Of a DNA stretch of 6,260 nt, positions 1 through 5,774 are shown piece after piece. The DNA lies in contig JAJRPL010000446.1 in assembly GCA_024280815.1 (NCBI GenBank), positions 1 to 6,260 on the forward strand, in the 5' to 3' direction. The stretch comes from Bacteroidota bacterium (GTDB taxonomy: Bacteria > Bacteroidota > Bacteroidia > Flavobacteriales > Flavobacteriaceae). Below the pieces are notes generated by a model, which was not told the DNA's origin, searched no databases, and saw only the letters and a list, made by a program, of their open reading frames with translations. Position 1 is the stretch's first letter. Each line of letters opens with the position of its first letter. The position numbers were made by a program, and so were the translations under genes.

Positions 1-1079
1 TATTATCCATAAGTTTTGTCATATTGGCTTTTGGAAATCAATATAGAATTCTCTTTCAAAAAGACCTACAGTTTAACCTTATTGCAAAAATAGAGATTAC
101 CGCAGCACTTGGGGCTTTCATCATAGCTGTTTACTCTGCCATGTCTCATTATGGTGTGTATGCTTTAGTCTTTGCGACATTAGGCAATACTACGATTTCT
201 AGTCTTCTTTTTTTATTTTTTGGATTACGTAAGCATAGACCATCTTTCGTTTTTTCATATACAAATATAAAGCCTTATTTGGGCTTTGGCATGTATCAAA
301 CAGGACAATCTACTTTAAATTACTTCAACTCACAATTTGATGTTTTACTGATTGGTAAACTGTTAGGAACTGAAGCTCTGGGTATTTACTCCATCGTCAA
401 GCAACTAGCTATGCGTCCCGCTCAGATCATCAATCCTATTGTCACTAAAGTAACTTTCCCTATATTGGCAAAAGTTCAAGATGACAAAGAAGCTTTAAAA
501 AATATCTATTTAAAAACTGTCAATTATTTAGCATCGATCAATTTTCCCATTTATATGCTCATGGCTATCTTAGCGTAGCCTATTGTTCTCATCGTATTTG
601 GTGAAGCGTGGCGAGAAGCCATCCCTATTTTACAAATATTGTCTTTCTATTTTATGATTCGATCTACTGGAAACCCTATTGGTTCTTTGGTTATGGCAAC
701 GGGAAAAGTCCATTTGGAGTTTTGGTGGAACCTTGGAATGTTTGCAGTATTACCATTGTCTATCTATATTGGGAGCTATTGGGGATTAGAAGGTATAGGA
801 TATAGTTTAGTTATCACGATGATTCTTTGCTTAATACCAATGTGGTATTTTATGGTTAGAGCTTTAATAAAAGCTTCCTTACGTGAATATCTATATACTT
901 TTTTACAACCTTTTATATTTATTGTGATTTCTGCAACTACAACTGTCGGAGTCTCATTTATACAGATTAATATACCTACTCAAATATTATTAACAATTGC
1001 CTCTTTTGGAAGTGTTTATACTCTATTACACCTATATTTTAAAACCAACTTAGTAGTATTTTTAGGTATAAAACAATGA
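1..1079 (+). pseudogene. wzx: Wzx-type oligosaccharide flippase (MOP/PST family), 5'-partial and interrupted by an in-frame TAG
   Basis: Membrane flippase that would move undecaprenyl-linked repeat units from the cytoplasmic to the periplasmic face of the inner membrane. The frame is open from base 3, so the gene starts upstream; the TTG at 24 is an internal Leu, not a start. Family signatures are a GNQYRILFQKDLQF block near the window start, GKLLGTEALGIYSIVKQLA and NPIVTKVTFPILAKVQ before the stop, then PIVLIVFGEAW, LSFYFMIRSTGNPIGS and VMATGK after it. The 359 codon positions here, plus roughly 120 missing N-terminal residues, fit the usual length of about 480. A TAG at 576-578 splits the gene in the same frame; homology-like sequence resumes in the very next codon, so this is a point nonsense change, not a frameshift. 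ATG 639 is an internal Met, though a weak restart there cannot be excluded. The stop overlaps the polymerase start as ATGA. Family assignment is confident; functional status is unknown. Confidence 0.85.
576..578 (+). other. In-frame amber (TAG) codon inside wzx
   Basis: The frame reads ATG GCT ATC TTA GCG TAG CCT ATT GTT CTC. Flippases of this family normally run straight through this point (a small hydrophobic stretch, then P-I-V and FG-x-x-W). The simplest ancestral codons one base away are GAG, CAG, AAG, TCG or TTG; GAG (Glu) is my guess from family memory. TAG also serves as the ordinary stop of the acyltransferase gene ending at 5365, which argues against a reassigned code. Confidence 0.9.
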
Positions 1080-2311
1080 AAAATATCGAGAAGAATACCT
1101 ATACTGTATTATTTATTTATATATTGTTTATTACACTATCAGTATATAATGGTACAAATCAAGTATTGAGACCAACGGAATTATTTATTCCATTTTTAAT
1201 ATTAGTAGTGATATCAAAAATAAACACAATAAAAAGAGTATTAACAATAGGCTTTTTATTGTTATTTTATCTAGTTAGTGTTGATACCTTCAACAATGGT
1301 TTTTCACCTATGACACTAAATAGAAGTAGAATATGGGGATATGCTATAGTTTTTTTTGCACTTGCTAAAATATTTGTCTCAATTGACTTTAGTAAATATA
1401 AAAAAACTATCAATAAAGCAATGATAATTTCGATAATACTTATATTTTTGATTTATTTCTTACTATACTTAGCTAATCCAATTGCAATCAAATATTTTAG
1501 TCCCGAAAGTATCATGAACACTGGAACTATAGATAGTTTCAGGGAAACGAATAGGTTACTAGGAGTATCCCCTATAATCTTAATTTTTTTCTTGATTTTA
1601 ATATATGTAAACTATACTCGTATAAATAGAATTGTGATTTATTTATTCTTTATTAATATTTTTATGTTCTTTTTTTTGCAGAGTAGAACTTTTTTATTCA
1701 CCTTTCTCATCGTATTTCTAATATTGTATGGTTCTAGAAGATTATGGTATGTTTTGCTAGTATCTTCTTCTGTTCTATTTGCTTCGCTTCAGACATTAGT
1801 GTATATTTTAATACACAGTGAAAAGTTTCATGTATATGGTGAAAAAATAAGTGAACTACTCTATGTCTTTTCGTCTCCTTCAATGTTCGTTAGACTGAAC
1901 GACACATCATATTTTGTAAGTGATTGGCTCAGTAATTGGAGCACTTTTCTTTTTGGTAGAGGACTTAGCTTTTTCTTAAGTTATCCGAGATTTGGTGTAG
2001 ACTTTAACCCATTAACTGGCGACTTAGAAATCATATCTAGTTATGAGGTATGGCAACTAAGACATAATGCTGACAACCTATTATCAATTATTGTTGTAGA
2101 AGGAGGGATTTTCCTTTTACTATTTGTTATTGGATTGTTCTTTTTTATGTTTAGGAAGATATATAGAAAAGATAAAAAGTTAGCAATGGTATTTTTCTTT
2201 ATGTTTTTAACATATACACTATCAACTGTGCACTTGCTGACTAATTATGTACTTGTCTTTACAATGGCATATATATACTATGGACGAAACAAAGTAAGAA
2301 AATTTAATTAA
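1076..2311 (+). CDS. wzy: Wzy-type O-antigen/polysaccharide polymerase, integral membrane protein
   Basis: Likely joins lipid-linked repeat units into the polymer at the periplasmic face of the inner membrane. The 411-residue product is extremely hydrophobic, with about 11-12 predicted membrane segments (by eye roughly 10-26, 33-48, 54-70, 87-104, 114-135, 162-178, 185-201, 204-219, 223-244, 336-359, 368-384 and 388-402). A long hydrophilic loop at about 247-335 is typical of Wzy and of WaaL-like ligases. Within the O-antigen polymerase/ligase fold, S203-R204 after a membrane helix resembles the conserved SR motif, FGRGL (293-297) resembles the fGxGl motif, and RHNADN (329-334) resembles the HN motif before a Gly-containing helix. 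It overlaps the flippase by 4 bp (ATGA), implying translational coupling; only a weak AGG lies 9 bases upstream. Polymerase is favoured over ligase because of the adjacent wzx, but sequence alone does not separate them. Very low G+C and several T7-T8 runs mark the gene. Confidence 0.85.
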   Translation: MKNIEKNTYTVLFIYILFITLSVYNGTNQVLRPTELFIPFLILVVISKINTIKRVLTIGFLLLFYLVSVDTFNNGFSPMTLNRSRIWGYAIVFFALAKIFVSIDFSKYKKTINKAMIISIILIFLIYFLLYLANPIAIKYFSPESIMNTGTIDSFRETNRLLGVSPIILIFFLILIYVNYTRINRIVIYLFFINIFMFFFLQSRTFLFTFLIVFLILYGSRRLWYVLLVSSSVLFASLQTLVYILIHSEKFHVYGEKISELLYVFSSPSMFVRLNDTSYFVSDWLSNWSTFLFGRGLSFFLSYPRFGVDFNPLTGDLEIISSYEVWQLRHNADNLLSIIVVEGGIFLLLFVIGLFFFMFRKIYRKDKKLAMVFFFMFLTYTLSTVHLLTNYVLVFTMAYIYYGRNKVRKFN

Positions 2312-2314
2312 GGA
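2310..2314 (+). promoter_or_regulatory. Ribosome binding site (AAGGA) for the first glycosyltransferase
   Basis: AAGGA overlaps the last two bases of the polymerase stop codon and lies 5 bases before ATG 2320. It is the only recognition signal in the 8-bp gap between the two genes, which fits continued translation of one transcript. Confidence 0.6.
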
Positions 2315-2319
2315 AAAAT

Positions 2320-3468
2320 ATGAAACTAATATACATCGCAGAAGGGATTGGACCTGTATTCCAATCCCAGGTAGTTGAACTACTAAACTCAATTATAAAG
2401 TACAATAAGAATATAAAAATTGTTTTACTTCTCGGTGTGAGAAAAGAGGAAGAAGCTCTAAAGATTACAAATTTGCATCAGGATATTCAACTTGTATTGT
2501 TTAAGTCTGTACCTCTATATCCAATACTTGATATCTTAACTTCCATCTCACTGAAACAAAAACTTTTGACGTTAGATGTTACGCCTGATACGATTTTTCA
2601 TTCAAGAGGCGAATATATTGGAATAATGTTTTATAAAACGTTTAAAAAGCTCTACACCTATGAACCAAAACTTTTGATAGATTTTAGAGGAGCTGGAATT
2701 GAAGAAATAGCAACTTATATGAATCAAACACTTCTCATTAAAGTGAAATTAGTATATTTAAAGTACTTATATAATAAATATATTAAAAAAGCTTTGTTGT
2801 TTAGTGCTGTAACAAAAGAATTACAGCAATACTTAATAGAACAATATAAATTACCCACCGATAAATTTTATATTAATCATTGTATTGCTGGAAACAATTT
2901 TTCTTTCAATATAGATGATCGTATGAACACTCGAAATAGTTTGGGTATTAAAAATGATGATATCCTGTTTGTTTTTTCCACAAGCTCATCAGGAGGAAAA
3001 TGGCAAAATGCTGATGAAATTGCTGAAGTTTTAACCAAGAAAGGGTATAAGGTTTTAATGCTTACTAAGAAAAAATATAATATTGACGGAGTAATATCAA
3101 AATATGTTCCCTACGACGATGTTCCAAAGTATTTAAGGGCGGCAGACATTGGTATTATTATTCGTAATGATGATATAGTTAATAGAGTTTCTTCTCCTAT
3201 AAAGTTTAGTGAATATCTTTCTTGTGGTTTACCTGTTATTAGTAATAATTCAGTTACGTTAATTATTGAAATAATTAATGAATATCAAATTGGTATTATT
3301 GTAAATGACATACGTGAGATAGAAAAAGATTCCATATTAAAATTAAAAGAAATAAATAGAAATAATATAGCAAGTGTAGGACAAAAATTATTTTCCTTTC
3401 AAGTAATATCAAAAGGCTACATGAATATATATAATAATTTACTTCAGATGAAGAGTACAAATGAATAA
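2320..3468 (+). CDS. GT4-like glycosyltransferase (GT-B fold) of polysaccharide repeat-unit assembly
   Basis: Cytosolic or membrane-associated enzyme expected to transfer a sugar from a nucleotide donor to the growing lipid-linked repeat unit. The 382-residue protein has a normal two-domain GT-B length. The N-terminal domain opens with a beta strand (KLIYIAEG) and a VFQSQV segment, and carries HSRG (94-97) and DFRGAG (121-126), a pair seen in a GT4 branch with D-x-RG motifs. The linker ends near NHCIAGNNF (186-194). The C-terminal domain has a Ser/Gly-rich loop followed by GKWQ (226-229) and the nucleotide-sugar-binding region SSPIKFSEYLSCGLPVI (291-307), where E297 probably corresponds to the second Glu of the E-x7-E motif. 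The first Glu position is not Glu here. ATG 2320 has an AAGGA site 5 bases upstream. The gene end overlaps the next start by 8 bp. Donor and acceptor cannot be deduced. Confidence 0.85.
   Translation: MKLIYIAEGIGPVFQSQVVELLNSIIKYNKNIKIVLLLGVRKEEEALKITNLHQDIQLVLFKSVPLYPILDILTSISLKQKLLTLDVTPDTIFHSRGEYIGIMFYKTFKKLYTYEPKLLIDFRGAGIEEIATYMNQTLLIKVKLVYLKYLYNKYIKKALLFSAVTKELQQYLIEQYKLPTDKFYINHCIAGNNFSFNIDDRMNTRNSLGIKNDDILFVFSTSSSGGKWQNADEIAEVLTKKGYKVLMLTKKKYNIDGVISKYVPYDDVPKYLRAADIGIIIRNDDIVNRVSSPIKFSEYLSCGLPVISNNSVTLIIEIINEYQIGIIVNDIREIEKDSILKLKEINRNNIASVGQKLFSFQVISKGYMNIYNNLLQMKSTNE
2344..2368 (+). repeat. Perfect 9-bp inverted repeat (possible mRNA hairpin) near the glycosyltransferase start
   Basis: GGGATTGGA at 2344-2352 pairs exactly with TCCAATCCC at 2360-2368 across a 7-base loop. 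It begins 24 bases into the coding sequence. No T-run follows, so it is not an intrinsic terminator. It may slow translation or protect the transcript, or be chance; no function is established. Confidence 0.6.
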
Positions 3469-3634
3469 AGTATTAACCATAGGACAAGATTATAAAACAT
3501 TAAAAGATGGGATAGCTTCTATATTGGAAGTATATGCACAATACGATAAAACCTTTAAATTTTTACCAACATATAGTAGTGAAGATAACATCAAAAATCT
3601 ATTGTTATTTCCCTATAAATATCTGTCTATTATG

Positions 3635-3642
3635 TTTTTTTT
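3635..3642 (+). other. T8 homopolymer at the frameshift point, with U UUU UUA slippery heptamer
   Basis: The zero frame reads ATG TTT TTT TTA TTT TTA. Bases 3637-3643 are T TTT TTA in register, which matches the classic -1 slippery heptamer, and a -1 shift here enters exactly the frame that carries the family-like continuation. The window in which the shift can occur is bounded by a TAA in the -1 frame at 3616-3618 and the zero-frame TAA at 3722-3724. Confidence 0.7.
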
Positions 3643-3875
3643 ATTTTTAATCCAAGTTATTCCATCGTACATATACATGGATTATCTCGTATTAGTTTTT
3701 ATTGTAAATATACCTTGTTTCTAACTCTGAAATATTTACTTAGAAAAAAAGTGATCTATCATGTACATAGTGGTGAGTATCATCTATTTGAGACCAAGTC
3801 AAACTTTATAGTTAAAGAAAATGATACATCAAAAAATTACGAATTGATTGCTTTTATTAAAAATGGACTACTGTC

Positions 3876-3883
3876 AAAGGAGA
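3876..3883 (+). promoter_or_regulatory. Strong ribosome binding site (AAAGGAGA) that decides a TTG start
   Basis: AAAGGAGA is the best Shine-Dalgarno match in the window. Its AAGGAG core ends 5 bases before TTG 3888. No ATG or GTG at the correct N-terminus offers an alternative, and the protein's first beta strand (KILYIVNAYP) begins right after this codon. The site lies inside the tail of the preceding glycosyltransferase remnant. Confidence 0.75.
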
Positions 3884-3887
3884 GAAA

Positions 3888-4814
3888 TTGAAAATACTAT
3901 ACATTGTAAATGCATACCCGACTAAACAAAAACCTTATTATGGAATTTATATTAAAGAACAATATGAATATATTAAAGAAAATTTTAATTTAGAAAGTAA
4001 AATAATTATTTTGAAGGGAAGCAATGGATTTAAAAAGTATTTTCAACCATTCAAAATACTAGATGAAATAAAAGATTACAATCCGGATATTATTCATGTT
4101 CATTATGGATTAACAGGACTCCCTTTACTTCTAATATATCCATTGATAAGAAAAATAAACATTATTTCTACCTTTCACGGTAGTGATATTAATGGTAATA
4201 AAATAGTGATGTTTCTTTCGAGAATCTTAGCAAATATTTCTGTCAAAAATATTGCTGTTAGTAAAGAGATTTTTAATAAACTAAACAAGAATAAAGACAA
4301 AACACTACATATCCCTTGCGGAGTAGATCCTCTTTTTGTTACGTCCAGTAAGCGTAGAGAAAGAAAAAATAAAATTATTTTTTCAGGTCATCCTAATAGG
4401 CTAGTTAAAAATTATAAGCTTTTTGAAAATGTGATTAAGATATTAAAAGATAAATATGAACAAAATCCTGAAGTAATAATTTTTGATAATAAAAGTAGAG
4501 AAGAAATAAAAGAAGCGTTACTAACTTCAAAATGTTTACTTATGACTTCATTGTCAGAAGGCTCACCTCAAGTTGTCAAGGAAGCGATTACTTGTGATTT
4601 GCCTATTGTCTCGACACCGGTAGGGGATGTCCCTTATTTATTAGATAGTTTAAAAAATTGCTATATTGCCCAATCAGCAGAAGATTTAGCGGAAAAGGTG
4701 AACTTCGTTCTCTCGCAAGATATAAAAAGTTTCCCTGAAGAAAGAAAACATAAATTGAATAATCAATATATTTGTAATGAAGTGGTAAATTTATATAAAA
4801 AGGTAAATTCATGA
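3888..4814 (+). CDS. GT4 family glycosyltransferase, compact, TTG start
   Basis: Retaining GT-B glycosyltransferase predicted to add one sugar of the repeat unit. The N-terminal strand MKILYIVNAYP is followed by an acceptor-side Gly region (YYGIYIKEQ, 18-26), IHVHYGLTG (69-77) and TFHGSD (95-100). The hinge is PCGVD (143-147). The C-terminal domain begins FSGHPNRLVKN, where R171 and K174 match the basic donor-binding residues of GT4, and contains the full E-x7-E motif EGSPQVVKE (224-232), followed by VSTPVGDV (241-248). At 308 residues it is short for the family (350-400) but both domains and all key motifs are present, so it should be active. TTG is the start: a strong AAAGGAGA site precedes it and it overlaps the remnant's TGA as TTGA. 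The 3' end overlaps the next gene as ATGA. Sugar specificity is not readable from sequence. Confidence 0.9.
   Translation: MKILYIVNAYPTKQKPYYGIYIKEQYEYIKENFNLESKIIILKGSNGFKKYFQPFKILDEIKDYNPDIIHVHYGLTGLPLLLIYPLIRKINIISTFHGSDINGNKIVMFLSRILANISVKNIAVSKEIFNKLNKNKDKTLHIPCGVDPLFVTSSKRRERKNKIIFSGHPNRLVKNYKLFENVIKILKDKYEQNPEVIIFDNKSREEIKEALLTSKCLLMTSLSEGSPQVVKEAITCDLPIVSTPVGDVPYLLDSLKNCYIAQSAEDLAEKVNFVLSQDIKSFPEERKHKLNNQYICNEVVNLYKKVNS
4797..4803 (+). promoter_or_regulatory. Ribosome binding site (AAAAAGG) for the first acyltransferase
   Basis: AAAAAGG inside the end of the preceding gene lies 7 bases before ATG 4811. Together with the ATGA overlap it supports that start and coupled translation. Confidence 0.5.
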
Positions 4815-5365
4815 GTCACGTTTCTAAAACAAAATTATTATCTTGTCTTCTTTATAACATCATAGGAAAAAGTCTCCCACTTGACAGTATGCCTTATTCA
4901 AAAGGATTAAGAAATATAAGATATTTTTTATTTTCCAAATGTATAAAAAAATGTGGAGATGATCCTCGTGTAGATAAGAATGTGTATATCTCTCCTTCAA
5001 TTGAAGTAGGAAATAGTATAAGAATTAGTGAAAATGTTAAAATAAGAAAAAATACTTCTATTGGTAATGATGTTTTAATTGGACCGGGAGTGCAAATAAT
5101 AACAGCTACGCATAATTTTAGTAAGCTAGATATACCGATAAACAAACAGGGTGATAGTCAATATAAAGTGAATATTGGTAATGACGTTTGGATTGGAACT
5201 AATGCTATTATCCTTCCAAACGTCACGATAGAAAACCATGTAATCGTAGCTGCTGGATCAGTTATAACAAAAGATGTTCCCACAAATGCAATTGTTGGTG
5301 GGAATCCAGCAAAAATAATTCGATATAGAGATTCTAAAGGTAATAATAATGATAGTAAAAATTAG
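4811..5365 (+). CDS. WcaF-like hexapeptide-repeat O-acetyltransferase (left-handed beta-helix)
   Basis: Predicted acetyl-CoA-dependent acetyltransferase decorating a sugar of the polysaccharide; these enzymes act in the cytoplasm as trimers. The 184-residue protein has an N-terminal helical part with SLPLDSMPYSKGLRNIRYF (21-39), as in the WcaF/maltose-acetyltransferase-like group. Hexapeptide repeats follow from about 55 to 155: repeated I-x-[IV]-G or I-G-N-x-V units, including SIGNDVLIGPG and NIGNDVWIGTNA. ITATHNF (97-103) supplies the likely catalytic His101, and the end IVGGNPAKIIR (161-171) is the usual C-terminal cap. Length matches the family. ATG 4811 overlaps the previous gene by 4 bp with AAAAAGG upstream. 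The stop is TAG, and the next gene starts 17 bp before its end. Substrate and position of acetylation are unknown; N-acetylation of an amino sugar is a less likely alternative. Confidence 0.85.
   Translation: MSHVSKTKLLSCLLYNIIGKSLPLDSMPYSKGLRNIRYFLFSKCIKKCGDDPRVDKNVYISPSIEVGNSIRISENVKIRKNTSIGNDVLIGPGVQIITATHNFSKLDIPINKQGDSQYKVNIGNDVWIGTNAIILPNVTIENHVIVAAGSVITKDVPTNAIVGGNPAKIIRYRDSKGNNNDSKN
5336..5340 (+). promoter_or_regulatory. Ribosome binding site (AAAGG) for the second acyltransferase
   Basis: AAAGG within the end of the first acyltransferase gene lies 8 bases before ATG 5349, supporting the 17-bp overlapping start over any later one. Confidence 0.5.
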
Positions 5366-5774
5366 AAACTTCATAAGGCAAGTATTGTTATGGCCTTACT
5401 ACATACTACTCACTAAGTTCTATAAGATGAACATCTCTTCAAGTGCAAGGATCTCGTTAGGTGCAAAGCTCGACAAAACATATCCACAAGGCATTCATAT
5501 AGATGATGAAAGCTATGTGGCATCAGGAGCCTTAGTATTTGCACATGACTATGCAAGAACTTTGCATACCAATGCCTATATAGGTAAAAAATGTTTTATA
5601 GGCGCCAATGCAATTATCATGCCAGGATTGACTATAGGTGACAATGTTATTGTAGGTGCCGGGTCAGTAGTGACTAAAGATGTATCTAATGGATGTATCG
5701 TTGCAGGGAATCCTGCGAAGGTTATAAAAGAGAATATTATGACTACAAAGTATGGGAAATTAAAAAATGATTGA
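5349..5774 (+). CDS. Second hexapeptide-repeat acyltransferase, short form
   Basis: Left-handed beta-helix acyltransferase distinct from its upstream neighbour. The 141-residue product has a hydrophobic, basic N-terminus (RNFIRQVLLWPYYILL, 6-21) that could form an amphipathic or membrane-associating helix. Then come SARISLGAKLDKTYPQGIHI, a segment typical of a short group reading G-A-x-L-D-x-x-x-P-x-G-I-x-I, and LVFAHDYAR (62-70) with likely catalytic His66. Further hexapeptide turns include AYIGKKCFIGANAIIMPG and TIGDNVIVGAGSVVTKDV, and the cap is IVAGNPAKVIK (117-127). Length is near normal for this short group. The gene overlaps its upstream neighbour by 17 bp and its downstream neighbour by 8 bp. 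It is richer in G+C than the central glycosyltransferases. O-acetyltransferase acting on the repeat unit or a lipid-linked sugar is inferred; the substrate is unknown. Confidence 0.82.
   Translation: MIVKIRNFIRQVLLWPYYILLTKFYKMNISSSARISLGAKLDKTYPQGIHIDDESYVASGALVFAHDYARTLHTNAYIGKKCFIGANAIIMPGLTIGDNVIVGAGSVVTKDVSNGCIVAGNPAKVIKENIMTTKYGKLKND

Larger units (their letters stand above)
3461..3891 (+). pseudogene. Remnant of a GT4 glycosyltransferase: frameshifted at a T8 tract and internally shortened
   Basis: The start at ATG 3461 overlaps the previous gene by 8 bp and gives KVLTIGQDYKTLKDGIASI, which resembles the N-terminus of GT4 enzymes with a G-G-I-A loop (here D-G-I-A). As written, the frame ends at 3722-3724 after 87 codons, and the last 25 or so residues look unrelated to the family. 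From about 3634 the -1 frame continues as FNPSYSIVHIHGLSRISF, then KKVIYHVHSGEYHLFE, the expected I-V-H-I-H-G and Y-H-x-H-x-G-E-x-H segments. It stays open to TGA 3889-3891. Adding one T to the T8 run (3635-3642) joins the two parts into 143 codons. This is still far short of the usual 350-400, so the central and C-terminal domain is mostly missing. The tail (NFIVKEND onward) may be the old C-terminal end. Probably inactive, but its 3' end still carries the next gene's ribosome binding site. Confidence 0.75.

Noticed and set aside
24..26. TTG as a start for the flippase fragment
   Set aside because: The same frame is open and family-like upstream to the window edge, and the protein would lack its first transmembrane segments; the gene simply begins outside the window.
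608..805. 65-codon open frame overlapping wzx
   Set aside because: It lies in another frame of the flippase gene, whose own frame has clear family motifs through this stretch; no ribosome binding site or recognisable protein.
4603..4812. Minus-strand open frame opposite the third glycosyltransferase
   Set aside because: Antisense shadow of a well-supported GT4 gene; no family resemblance and no start signal.
4894..5145. Minus-strand open frame opposite the first acyltransferase
   Set aside because: Produced by the periodic hexapeptide codons of the real gene on the + strand; no independent support.
5341..5352. Short TAA/AAT trinucleotide repeat between the two acyltransferases
   Set aside because: About three to four units, encoding Asn residues at the end of the first acyltransferase; too short to call a functional repeat.
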